In this document: positions 33,952 through 45,457 of the stretch, in pieces
Position numbering within the stretch: the first letter of the stretch is position 1
Layout: every line of letters starts with the position of its first letter
Assembly: GCF_000471905.2 (NCBI RefSeq)
Contig: NW_006497557.1
Coordinates: forward strand, 2,177,018-2,241,017
Source: Amborella trichopoda
Taxonomy: Eukaryota > Streptophyta > Magnoliopsida > Amborellales > Amborellaceae
Direction: 5' to 3'
DNA length: 64,000 bases
Made by a program: the position numbers and the translations under genes
Notes under the pieces: generated by a model
Database searches by the model: none
The model's input: only the letters and a program-made list of their open reading frames with translations
What the model was told of the DNA's origin: nothing

Positions 33952-34690
33952 TGAACGATTACGAATATGTTCAAAGAAGTGGAAAGACAAGGTAAGATCC
34001 TCTCCTTGAATTCTATCTACCCCAGTATACCTTGCCACCTCTCTGAGGTTATGGTGTCATCTCTCGAAGATGGAGCTTCCCCCTCTACTTCTAATTCGCC
34101 ATAACAAAATGACAAGCTAAAAGAAACACCAGAGGCTAGGGAAGCCCTAGAGGTGGACCTTCCATCACCGAGGGTAACTTATACGTCGGACCAACAAAAA
34201 GACCTGCATGTTCCCATTGCTCTTCTAGAAGAAGAACTGTCATACCAACCACCAAGGAAAGTACTCCAAAGCCCATCCTCCTTGAACAATGAGGTCACCA
34301 GCAGCCAAAAGAAGGTCTTACACTTCTCTGATGCTCTTCGAGAAGGACAGGTATGAAAGAGTTAGCCCTCTCGCTCTTAGGAACGAGACCCCATGGTAAA
34401 ACTGAGAAGTGAGGTCCGTAGCCTTCAGAATCAGTTGGAGATTATGCACATCGCTTCAAACCACTTAAAGGAGTTCATCCTTAAGACGAAGACATATGAT
34501 GAGCTCAAAAGAAATGCACCCCTAAGCGACGCCAAAGCTCCCCCAGATTGGAGTATTTATAGTGAACAGGCTCACCAAATCATGAGAACCATGAATTATG
34601 AGCCCCTATCCAATCAAATGCTAAGAGGGGAGGAAGCAACTACTCCCCCATTTGAGGTTATGGGAGCCACAACAAGCTGTTAAAAGACAA
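33952..34690 (+). other. Sense remnant between protease and antisense gene
   Basis: Two frames (34153-34356 and 34393-34683, 67 and 96 codons) encode charged segments with EVDLPSPRVTYTSDQQKDLH, a helix-prone RSEVRSLQNQLEIMH and NYEPLSNQML. I do not recognise them. They sit where RT should begin and may be the end of a shortened sense polyprotein. No polypurine tract is visible. Confidence 0.35.
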
Positions 34691-34902
34691 AGCAAGGAGT
34701 GGGATATTCTTTTCGTCTCACACGGTGAAAGGGCAGAAGCAATGAAAAAGAAGGGAAAGAGTAAAGTAAAGACATAGCTCGCACAGAAAGAGAAAATAAT
34801 TATTTCGTTCATAAATCAAAAGGGCACTACAAGCGTTCTTTTCTTTACAATAAAAAAAAAAGAAAAGAAAAATAGAAAGAAGGCACTGTCAAAATCGATC
34901 AA

Positions 34903-37900
34903 TCACCTCATTGATCTTACCCTATACATTGCAGGTGATGCCCTAACCTGCTCGATACGTCCCCTCAACTCTGCCATCAGCTCAGCCTCATGCTCCATCA
35001 AGGCGGTCCCTTCTTCCAAGGAATACTCGAGGGCTAAAATATTATCGGCAAGCACCTTGTCCTTTTCTTCTCGGGCCGCAATCTCCTTCTCCAAGTTGTT
35101 AAGCTTTCGTATCAGCTGTAATACCTTCGCTCGTAGGGTCATCACCTTATGGTGATGAGCAACGGCCTCCTCAGCAAGGTCCAACCTTTAAGAGACTGCA
35201 ACATCTTTTTGCTGCAATTAAGCTTCTATCAGTTCAAGGTGGCACATGAATGAGGACTCCAAAGGAGCCAATTACGAGCTCTCCAGCCGCAGTACAGTTG
35301 CTTCTTCACTCAAGGCCTTTATTCTCCACCCTTCTAACTCGATTACGACATCATTGAAGTAAGGGATGACCTCTGGTGCATCCTCTGCAAGGGCAATCTG
35401 CCTCAACTACTGGATTGCATTATTAAGTTCAGTAAGAGGTAGACCCTTCAGTCTCTGCATGACCAAACGAAGCATGTCCTTGATTATGTCTGACATCCCA
35501 CACAAGCTAGGCTTGATAATGCTGCTGGGGCTGCTGTAATGAAAGGAGCATCAGTCTCCACGGAAGAACTCAAAGGGATGATAGCCGTGTGAGTTGTTGA
35601 CTCTTCCAAAGGGACTATGAAGCCCAAACTCTCATCATTTACGGGTGCAGAGGGTGCTCTAATTCCAATTTTCTCGGCCCTCACAGCCTCCTCACTTGGC
35701 ATGTCAGCCTCACCATTAGCAGACTTGGTCCCTCCAAGGCTAACTCCTTCTCCCTTCTCCCTCTCTTCTAAAACCTTCATCTCTGCCACGGCAGGTTCGA
35801 TACCTTCCCCCTTTTCTTCTTTGCCCTTGTTCTCCACGATAGCCATTTCAGCTACAGGCTCCCCTATAGGGCCCGCCTCCACTGCAGACAGGGGTGCCCC
35901 CTCTAGGCCCTCAAAGTTTGACCATTGAGGATGTCCTGCAGCTGCATCTCCTATAGCTACATCAACTGGTGCAGCAACTTCCTACTGCTCGGGTGGCCCT
36001 TCATCAGTCCTTGGGGCACTAGCCTCTTCTATGACCACAAGCTATAAAGGAGCTTCCCTTTCCTCGACAGGCACAACAACTTCCTGAGCTCCAGAGGCCC
36101 TCTTTGCCTCGATCGCCTCATCAAGGTTGGTCTTATCAGCTCCGTTCACCTCCATCGGGACTGGGCCCTCCCCTTTAGCCATGAACGTCACTTCTTGATA
36201 GAAGCAATTTCGATTGGGGCAATGGGATCTAGTGCCCTGAGCCTCTAAAGGGCTAGAAGAAGGCTAAGGTGAAAGTGAAGGTGAATCCTCAAGAGTAGAG
36301 GGTGATGTAGAAATAGTAGGTGACACGTATGACTCTGACGAAGCAGCCGGCGAAGGGCCATCTTGTGGCTCCCGAACCATTAAATGCTTGAGGCCCTTAC
36401 GCTTTGGAGCCCGAGAGCTAGTGCATGAGGAATGGCAGGGGCAGACCGCTTCCTTTTCTTCCCCTTCGCTTGAGAGGGTGCAGTAGCCTTAGAAGCATTC
36501 CCTCGAGAAGAGTCGGCAGCAAGCTTGCTGTGAGGGCCGCTCCGTATCCACCCTTTCAAATCCTGGACCAAGCGCCCTTCATACCCCGAAACCTTGCGGC
36601 CCTCCTTTCATTTTAAAATAACAAAGATGTTGTCAAAAATTATCTTTGTCTTCTTCTCCATATTGAGAAACAGTGGCAGAGACTTGTCCACGGCAATCTG
36701 GCGAGGCCGCCCAATCATGTGCCAGTTTCAGGGGAAGCCCATGGTGAATATCTCCTCCAGTGGAGGAGTCATCGCCATTTTCCTCTGCTGCGTGTCTTGG
36801 CTCCAACTGGAGTTCTCCCCTTTCCAGGGGTGGTCGGCTTCCCAATAGCCCTTAATGGTAATCCACCACTAGATTTTGTGGGCCTCGGTTGCTTGCACTG
36901 TTTTGCTAAAATATGGCAGCACATACTTGTTGACCTCTGTAAACTCCAAGCACGTGGCCCAACTTGGGTCCTCAACTGGTCTTTCTTCCTGCAACTGTCT
37001 TCGCTATGCCGCGTCTCAAAGAACACCGAGAATGGACACCCTTGGTCCAGCCCATGTTGTCGGGCAAATCGATGAGGGAAATACCCTTCAAGCTTGGCAC
37101 TATGAATGGTATGGTAAGGTAGCAACCCACCTCTCACACTTAGCATGTACATTAGCTCCTTATGAGTGGTAGGAGCACCATCCAGGCTTTTGCCCAACTC
37201 ATCAGCAAAAGCATGATCCGTGAGGTTCCCAACTTGGAAAGCAGTTCTACTCATATGAAGGTGGTCATTGAAGAATAGGCTACGTGCGTGACCAGGAGTA
37301 TGGACGATTTCTTTCTGCCCAGCGATCCTCAAGAGAAATGGGCGCATTGTTTCATCCAACACTCTATTTCTGAGGTAGGTGCTAAAGAAATAAGCCCCAA
37401 GCCAGCCATACACATAGTGGATGGGGAAAGGCGTCTTAAAATCCCTTGGGAAGGCTTCACTGTCCACTATATCGTTCCCTCCTTCATCACCCTGGTAGAC
37501 CTTTCCCCTGAACACAGCTCCCAAGCCATAATAGATGTTGTATAAGGCTGGCTGTGTGAGCGCGTACTCTCGGGCCCTCACCATGTCACATGCTACATAG
37601 AAAGTTCCTGGACAAAGGATGTCTGCTCTACCGCTAAAAAGATGTGGTCGTTCCCTCTATGCAGCTCAAATACTGGAGGGGCTCCCTCCATGGATGCCTT
37701 CTCTTTTCTTGTCGGGCTCAGACCAGCCTCATCATCACAGTCTCTATAGAAGAATGCCATCCATTGGGTGAAAAAGACGCATCCCTTCTTGGACTCAGAG
37801 TAGAGCAGCTGGTAAATCCCGAACAACTCTTGCAATCCACCTGGTGGGTCTTCTTTCCCAACCTGTTCACCTCCAAAATTGACCGAGTTCGGGGGACACG

Positions 37901-38517
37901 AACTTGTCATACATAGCACAGATGAGCAGGAGACCACCAATGAAGTACCGATCTAGCAGAGACACCCCTACTTCCCCACGGCCTAGAAACCATGTATTAC
38001 TGACATGGCTCGAAGTTTCCAATAGCACCTTGACCATGTTTGAACAACGGCCATAGTTTCCCGCCGAGCACTGAATGGTGGCCAGTAGGGAAGCGTGCTT
38101 TAGAGTATACCTGTATCGACTCAACACCCTTATAGTCAAGGAAGAATACCCTTTCAGATACTGATGTTCCCCTTGCACCCGGAGACCAACCGAAGACCAC
38201 TTCAGGCCAGGGGTCTTCACCATTCTCTTACCTATGGTCTGCACGTCCCCGCTTGAGGATATATTCCTATGCAAAAAGTGGAGGAGGCCTACCCCTTCTT
38301 CTATTCTTACATTCCCATCGTTGTCTTCTCAAACCTCAAAGCGAACGGGGTCAATAGCAAATGTGACGCTGAAAGGCCACCACGGTTCACACAAAGCCTC
38401 AGTGAGCCAGATTGGTTCATCCCTCACCAAGATTTTTCCAGTGAATTTGTTAGTGCCAAGGTCCCCTACTTGTGGGAGGTTCTTCACATCAGGAATTCCA
38501 CTTGAAAGTCGGGCCAT
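34903..38517 (-). pseudogene. Antisense PMD-like gene, copy 1
   Basis: This gene runs against gag-pol. Segments in order on the minus strand: N-terminal part from ATG at 38517 (FTGKILVRDEPIWLTEALCE); VQGEHQYLKGYSSLTIRVLS near 38150; then 36769-37584 with FPIHYVYGWLGAYF, ARSLFFNDHLHMSRTAFQVG, ELMYMLSVRGGLLPYHTIHS and YFPHRFARQHGLDQGCPFSV, which resembles the plant mobile domain of retroelement and MAIN-like proteins; a basic KGKKRKRS stretch that could be a nuclear signal (near 36440); an acidic linker (35484-35882); and a coiled-coil-like C-terminus (34903-35184, VLQLIRKLNNLEKEIAAREE). At least four frameshifts or stops break it. Extra and antisense ORFs are known in Tat-clade elements; their function is unknown. 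Confidence 0.65.
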
Positions 38518-38559
38518 GAAGCTAGAACAAAGGCTTCACCACCGTGCACAAGTCACTAA

Positions 38560-38790
38560 GGGTCAGCCTTATCACCTTGCACAGGAGGTAGGACTACCGC
38601 CGGCTATGCAAGACTTCCACAAAACGCAAAGGCATAGCATCGGCTGTGCTCGCAAGGACGTATCGCCGGCTGGTCACTTAAGGTGTAACGCCGGCTGCTC
38701 CTATAAAGGCTATCGCCATCTCATGACTAAGGGGTTATAACTTTCTCACAACTAAGGGGCTATCGCCATTTGAAAGCACAAGCACTGCGC
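38560..38790. repeat. GCCGGCT / CTATCGCC repeats before antisense gene
   Basis: Units of about 33-36 bp carry CGCCGGCT or GGCTATCGCC (for example near 38600, 38640, 38670, 38695, 38715 and 38755). They lie just upstream of the antisense ATG, in its 5' leader. The cores are shared with LTR U5 repeats. Confidence 0.5.
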
Positions 38791-39659
38791 AAACACTAGG
38801 ACGAAGTGTGGGTTAACGTTGTCTGCATCTAACACCTACGCTCCAACTGTTTGCACGTGTCACATGTGCGACACACCATGTCCCTCGAAATTTGAGCACG
38901 CTGCCTGACACTCGAGGTGTGGCTTATCATCATGCGTGCAAAGGGCACCATCCCACGGCCCTTCAGCTCCCCAATCGTTACGACCTCGATATGCCTCGGT
39001 TTCACATCAGCGTTTCCTTTCCTCATCGGGAACTCACTTCTACTCTCTAAGAAACCCTTCTTCGTCTTTTCCCTCTCTTCCACTGATGACTGAAGCTAGC
39101 AAAAAACTTCTCGAAGTTCCTCAAAAGCCCTCTACAACCTTTCGATTTCCCCTCCTCATACTTCTACAGTTAGCCACAACTCGCCAGAATTTCACTATGT
39201 TTTCAGTGAGCCCGCTGCTGCTCCTCCTTCTTCCCTTCTGATAACTAAAAGACCATCAGAGTCCCCTGACCTTTCTACAACCTATAAGCAACCATAGAAT
39301 GACCGGAAGATCACTGGAACTCTAGCAGAGTACCACTGCGACCCTCACAGTTTTGTCAGAAGTCCATCAAAAAGTCCCTGTGCACACCAGAATTGGCATC
39401 GTAACCTGATGGCACCACTATTTATCTCACGATAGCTGTTGTTCCTCACCAGAAAACCTCGGTGAATCTTCTTGAAGCTCCCTGTTCTCTGCTCGAGAGG
39501 CCTTGACACTCTTTGAAAATGTCTGCAAGCACTCCACAAGGCTCACGACTTGCGGAAGTTTGCTGAAGAACTTCTGAATGCCTGCACGCTGTGAGTTTTG
39601 ATTGGGAAACTCTTGCGGGAAGTCTCTTGATGGATGCTTTGGCTCTCTCTAACAACTCT

Positions 39660-39716
39660 CTTCATTGTTTTAACCTTCGGTAAAATAGTAAAATGGGGCT
39701 TTTCCCCCTTTGTACT
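39660..39716 (-). promoter_or_regulatory. Antisense-gene core promoter, copy 1
   Basis: The minus strand reads GAGTACAAAGGGGGAAAAG (TATA-like TACAAA near 39716-39710), then CATTTTACTATTTTACCGAA ending near 39675. The same two blocks occur at 50905-50850 (minus), 55676-55725 (plus) and, weaker, 6195-6240 (plus). They always point into the antisense gene or its expected position, about 1.2 kb before the ATG. Confidence 0.6.
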
Positions 39717-39859
39717 CAGCAGTACGACAAAGTGCCCCTCACAAGTTTGAAATGACTCTCCAGTCCTCATCTTCAGACGGCGATAGGTCTAGGCCGGGGT
39801 GGGGTAAGCCCGTGGCCCAAATGCAAGCCATTGCTGCCTGTGCCTCATGAGCCTACAAC

Positions 39860-40110
39860 TGTCACTATACCTTATCGCCACGTGCTTCACCAAGGAGCTA
39901 ACGTGGTGCGCTTCATCAGAGGCTATCTCCGCGCACTTCACCAGAGGTTATCGCCACGTGATTCACAAGAGGCTATCGCTGCGTGCTCTACTAAAGAGGC
40001 TATCATCGTGGCATTCATAAGAAGCTATCGCCTTTTTCTTCTCCAGAGGCTATCGTTGTACGCTTCACCAAGAGCCATCACCACATGTTTCACCAGGGCC
40101 TAACGTCGTG
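39860..40110. repeat. CTATCGCC/CTTCACCA repeats, about 33-36 bp
   Basis: Units such as GAGGCTATCGCCGCGTGCTT plus CACCA recur near 39870, 39900, 39925, 39955, 39980, 40010, 40035 and 40070. Similar units appear inverted at 51050-51200 and upstream of the promoter in copy 4 (55430-55560). The unit also occurs inside LTR U5 near 40880. Confidence 0.6.
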
Positions 40111-40259
40111 CGCTTGTCATCTAGGTCGAATGCCACATGCGTCATCCAAAACTTAGTGTTGTGCACATGCTATGGCACTCCCATCTAGACTATCGTTCTA
40201 CATCCTCAGGGAGTTCCTTCCCTGCACCATAGTCATCACTCCTCGAGGAGTCTCATTCC

Positions 40260-40505
40260 CTTACCATCTAAATAGTCTAGGTGCATGACCCTAAACTGCA
40301 TGGTCCAAATTATATGACCCTAAACTGTAGCGGAGGTCTAGTTGCAAGAGCTTAAATTGCATGGTCCTCGTTCTGCATAATCATGGTCCAAACTATATGA
40401 CCTAAATCTATAGCGAAGGTCTAGATGCACAACCTTAAACTGCATGGTCCTAGTTGCATGACTCTAAACAACATAACCATGGTCCAGCTGTATGACCATA
40501 AACTT
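40260..40505. repeat. 35-bp GCATGACCTTAAACTGCA repeats
   Basis: About seven degenerate units (GACCCTAAACTGCATGGTCC and variants) end near 40505, where the truncated LTR starts. The main array of this repeat is at 51385-52690. Confidence 0.7.
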
Positions 40506-41828
40506 TAACGCACGTCATATCTTCATTCATCTCTATGTCTCAGCGAGGTTCACATACGATGCTGCTCATCGCCGTCCGTAAGAGTATCCTCGGCATCCCG
40601 CGTAAGCACAGACGGTGATGCCTATCGCCGCCCGTAGGGGGCTCACCCTGTTGCAAACCTATCACATACGACGATGCCTATCACTGCCTGCGAAGGGCCG
40701 CGGCGATGTCTATCGCTGTCCGTAGGCTTCTCTTGCGCCCTGTGCCTATTGTAGATGGTGTTGCCTATCGCCGCCCGCGAAGGTTCGCGGTGATGCCTAT
40801 CGCCACTTGCAGGCTTCTTTCGTGTGCTCGATGCCTATCGTCGTCCATAGGTTTCTCTTGCATCCCAAGCCTATTGCCGTGCACTTCACAAGAAGCTATC
40901 GCCGCCCGTAAAGAGATGTGATGCCTTCTCGGGTTGCCAATGGTGATGCCTAATGTCGTCTAACGTTTGCCGCCTGCCCCTTTTGCGTGTGAGCAGCAAT
41001 GTCCAGCACCATCCAGGGGCCACGACACTGTTACTCCACGGCTGTGGATGGCGATGCTTAGCATCGTCGGGCCCTCCTCCTTTGCCATCTCGTGCCTCCT
41101 CTTTGCTTTCTTCTCTTCTCTTTTCTTCACTTCTCGCTCAACTGAAGGGTGACTCAGTCTAGCACTGTAATAATGGTCTAGCTGTCGAGCAGTATTGCCA
41201 TCGTGCTGGTCCTTAGTACCATGCCTATCTTGCAACCACACCAAATTAGGATAGTCATATCGACCTTGGTTTCGAGTGGTATTGTTGTCGTGCTGGTCTA
41301 AGTTATCGTTCCCGTCTTACTACCACTTTGAGTCGGTCACTGTATTGGTTCAGCTATCATGCTAGCCTAGTCCCCTTGTCAAGTCCTCTCCTCCTTTCTC
41401 TCTTTATTTAAATCCTCTTCTTCATCACCCTAATTTCTCACCTTCTTTGCCATATGAGTGTGCATTGCCCTAAGACAAGGGTGGGTCCTTCGACCCACTT
41501 GTCTTGCAAGTTAACCATGATAGTGTTGTACAGAAAACAAGGAGATTGCAAGTCAAGAGAGGCAATTCTGAATCAACTGAAGCAGCTGTGGGCTTTCTAT
41601 CATGATCTAAGAGGGTGTCAGAGCTAGTCAGCCCGAGTAAGTTACGGATCCAGGTGAGGTTGGTCCCCACCTCACGTTCAAAATTCCTCTCTCATCTGTT
41701 AGGCACCTGCTCTTGTTCTGTGAACAAGGTTCCCGAGAGAGCGGTCTCAGATCCTGGGTCTTCTGAACCTGAGACACCTGTCACCCGATCACCTAGATCT
41801 AGGGAGGCAAGATCGAGGCACCTAACCA
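40506..41828 (+). mobile_element. Family-L LTR, U5 part only; shared between copies 1 and 2
   Basis: From TTCATTCATCTCTATGTCTC onward it matches U5 of the LTRs at 2665-3947 and 27680-28973 and ends CCTAACCA at 41828. U3, TATA box and CT tract are missing. The PBS is deleted: ACAAGTTCTGC follows directly. It lies between the 3' region of copy 1 and the leader of copy 2, so it is the 3' LTR of one and 5' LTR of the other. Confidence 0.75.
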
Positions 41829-43255
41829 ACAAGTTCTGCAAGCCTCGTTCCTGACTTTCCTTTTGAGTGTCGACCCAGTGTCATGCTTCCGGGTCCTCAC
41901 CTGGATTGAGATGAGGAGGGATGTGCAGATCCCTCACTTCCTGCCCTCAAGCAATTGCAGACCCTCCACCAAGGCATATGCATCAGTGACGCACCAGCCA
42001 CCACACACTGCATGCAGCCCGTTACTTATCGTTCCTACTGCTCCGGTAGCCACAAGGCTGCCCCTTTGTATTTCGGAACTCGCAGGTAAACTGTTGTTGC
42101 TGCAGTGGGTCGCCATAAGGCCACCCCTCATTATCTTCAACCTCGAGTCGCTATAGCAAGAGGCTCGACACTTCGAGGAGAAGGTTCAAAGACCTTCGCC
42201 TCCCACACACTTTCCAAAGCTCATGGTTCATCCACTTGAGCTACACCTCAGGGCAACCCTCAAGTTACTCTAGGTCATCATCAGGGTTTGGGGCTTCTTG
42301 GACCTGGCCATGTACATTCTGTTCATATGCATTACACCACTCCGGACTGCTCAGTCACCGTGATTTCCCGAGCACATGAGAGACGACCTTCTCATTGCCC
42401 CTCCTGGCACATGCATTCTCACTCTGTGAGGGATGGTAACAAGATCAATCTTTCACACACACATGCTGGGGGCATTGGACCTTTTATTCGCGGAACTGCC
42501 GCTCGAGCCCCGGTCGACTTCCAAGTCACCTGAAGACCTTCTTCGAGGAGCACACACGCACCGATACCACGGTCTACATCGAGCTCCCGGGCGAAAGGCC
42601 ACTGGCAGCCGACTCCTCTCCCGTTCGCAACTTCTCCACCGGCGAAACCCTTGCAGACATAGCACTCAAAGGCCTTCCCCAAGAGTGCCATCATGCAATC
42701 CCCTCTTCAAACCCATGTTCTCCCTGGAGCTCAAAGGCAAGCTCGAGGCAAGGCTCCCTTCACTGGAGAAGTCATTCTTCATCCTTTTCTACCCAAGCTA
42801 AGACAGCTCAAAAAGGACAAACAGAGTGTCATTACTGGCCCCTATCCCTTACCTCAACTCATGGAGGTAGCTTTGGGCTGTTCAAGGAAGGCGGACCGTT
42901 CCCAATTACGGTACCGGTCTCGATTTTTGAAAGGAGTATATCTGGACCTGAGAACCAAGCATGAGCAAGGCGTACGGATTGCATGAAAGAAGAAACCTAA
43001 AAAGCCTGGTGAAAGAAAACCCACTACCCCCCTAGTTAAGAATCCCTTCTACCCATTTATGGGGGCAACCGAGCCAGAAGAAAGAGGGGTAGAGGCCTGC
43101 GCAGTCGTCATCGCTGTAGGCAATGACCTGAGCCAGCAATACCCACGCTCCCAAGACCGTCGCGAACCGATTCTCACTCAGTCCGCATTTAGGGCCAAGT
43201 TTAGTCGGGGCAATTCCAACCCCTGCTGACCGAGCTCCCGCATACGCCGAACACA
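41829..43255 (+). pseudogene. Leader / ORF1-like region, copy 2
   Basis: Frames encode FRVLTWIEMRRDVQIPHF (41880), a stretch with LGLLGPGHVHSVHMH near 42290, and later segments (42433-42986). These parallel the leaders of copies 1, 3 and 4 in order and spacing. Several stops and shifts are present. No domain is recognised. Confidence 0.35.
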
Positions 43256-43260
43256 CAAAG

Positions 43261-45455
43261 CCCTGACCGTGCAGGAGACCTCTCCCCTCGAAGACATAAT
43301 TAACACGATGGTCGTCGAACAGCCTAACGATGAACCTCAGGAATGTCTGGTTCGGCTGTAAGGCCCGATAGGGCGTATGATTGAATAGATGGTAAGTATC
43401 ACATTCCTTGGGAACTCATCTCACCAGGGGGCTAATTCTTCATACCTTTCCGATCTGAATGAGAAGCTTCCAAGATAGTTGCCTCCTTCGAACTCTCATG
43501 ACCATTCTGCCCCTTGCTCGTAGGATGACATTGATGCTATAGTCAGCCATATCTTGCAGGATAGGCAGATCCTCGGGATGTAAGAGATGCCCCTCTATCA
43601 GAAGCCCTACCCTTCGTACAACGACTTGCTCCCATTTCCCCTAATTACCAGAAGGGGAGGCTCCCTGTCTTTAATGGCACTAGTTCTCTTCGCCAAATAT
43701 TGCTAACTTCACTCGGCATGTCAAGAGACCACTGTTGATGGGACGTTCCTTCTCCGTCAGTTTGTCGATACTCTCGATGGGCCAACGTTCAAGTGGTATG
43801 GTCGACTTCCCCTAAACTCAATATAGACCTTGGAAGAGATGGAATGCTTGTTTTACAAGTGCTTCTATGAAGTTTAAAGAGAAGTATAATCCATTTGAGC
43901 TCCTCACTGTGACCCAAGGTCCAGAAGAGCCAGTTGATCAGTTTATTGTAAGATGAAGATATTTGGTTGCATGTCAAACCAACCTTATGCCTAAGATCGA
44001 TGTCGTCTAGACCTGTGCGTGTAACATGTGGTCGAAATCCTCCCTGCATATCGAGGCTTCAAACCATGGCAGTCCGTATAGAAAGCCCCCTTAAGCATCA
44101 TGGCAAACTCCGAGCGCCATCATCAGTTGGGGAAAATAGTAGGAATTCTGGTAATACCCACCCTAATTCCCGAGGTACTCAAAAAAGGGGAGCAATCAGC
44201 ACCGCTATCACCGTATCTGATGCCAAGAAAGCGCCCCTCCAAACTCTAGATTTCTCTAATGGGGTGAATCCCACCAATGCGTAAGAGGCACGTTAGGTAA
44301 AGCATCAGTAGCCTCAGGCCTACAATAAGGTGCCTCCACTGTCAAAATCTTTATCAAAAGGACTACTGGGTAGAAAAGAGGAACAAGGTTTACAACTTCA
44401 ATAAGGAGTTGGTCCTCGCCCTACTCCAAATGTTGCTAGAACAAGAGATGATTGCTTTGCCTGAGATAAGAAAGCCAAAAGCGGTTGAAATTGCCATCCA
44501 CATGAATTATTGTGCCGATCATAGAATGTTCGGGCATCCTATTCAGGAGTGCTTCACTATCAAAGACCATATTGAGGCCTTAATCCAAAGGGGACAGATC
44601 TAGCTAGATGCTCTCAAGAAAGCATTTGGGGAAACTGCGGCATCCCATATGGTGGCATCACAAGAAGAGGAGCAAGAAGATTATTCTGATGAACTGCCAC
44701 TGAATCTTCACCTGGCAATGTTCAACATGATGATCCAAGAAGGAATCATTGCACCGCGGCCATCAAGGCAGCCCAAGCACATTGCACAAGGAACCGAACA
44801 TCTCTGGTGCCCATACCACCTAGTACGTGGCCATGATTTGGCTGAGAGCTTTGCCTTCCGAGCCTTAGTATAAGTGAAAGTCTGAAGGAGACACCTCACA
44901 GTTGAAATTTTAGTCCCCATCCCTGAAGGTGACACTTAAGCCCTTGGATTGCCAGCACAAGAGGTCACTCAGACACAAATCTCTTGTGATTATGAGCCAC
45001 AAGAATCTTCCGAATCTGATGAGCCCTCCACTTCTCAACCATGGCAGATTTATCGAGGGTGAAACCAAATGAAATCTTTGAGAAGGGAGGCGATTTGCCA
45101 AGCGAGGCTAGATCCCAAGCCTAGTGAACCCGGTGAGCCTACACCAGCAAAGAAAAGGGGTAAGAGAAGAAGAGTACCAAGGGATGCTCATCAAAGGAGG
45201 AGGACCCTTCAACCCTCGATCGATGCAGAATTCCGTTCGCCTGTCCCTCCATTGTTGACATTGCAGGATTTTCTCCACAAGACAGTCACTACCACTGACC
45301 AAGACCTGCAAGTCAACCAAGAAGGGATTCCAAGACCGATCCAGGCTTCTCATTCGTCCGACAAGGGTGACAACACTAAAAGCACCCCTCAATCCAAGTG
45401 ACGACGTTAAAAGCTGGCAGGTTCAGTCCAATCTGAGTGATGACTCTAAAAGCTC
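43261..45455 (+). pseudogene. Family-L gag, copy 2
   Basis: Heavily broken gag. Readable parts include YQKGRLPVFNGTSS near 43660, remnants of the capsid core, a post-capsid segment (43967-44284; AVRIESPLKHHG, LDFSNGVNPTNA), a zinc-knuckle-like CADHRMFGHPIQEC (near 44510), and a second knuckle-like LWCPYHLVRGHDLAE whose last Cys is lost (near 44800). A basic linker with AKKRGKRRR (near 45145) and GGTGACAACACTAAAAGC-type repeats follow. At 45458 the sequence is interrupted by an LTR fragment; gag resumes at 46460. Confidence 0.65.
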
Positions 45456-45457
45456 TT

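Noticed and set aside
35617..37172. Plus-strand frames opposite the antisense gene
   Set aside because: They are shadows of the minus-strand PMD-like coding sequence and contain no retroelement motif.
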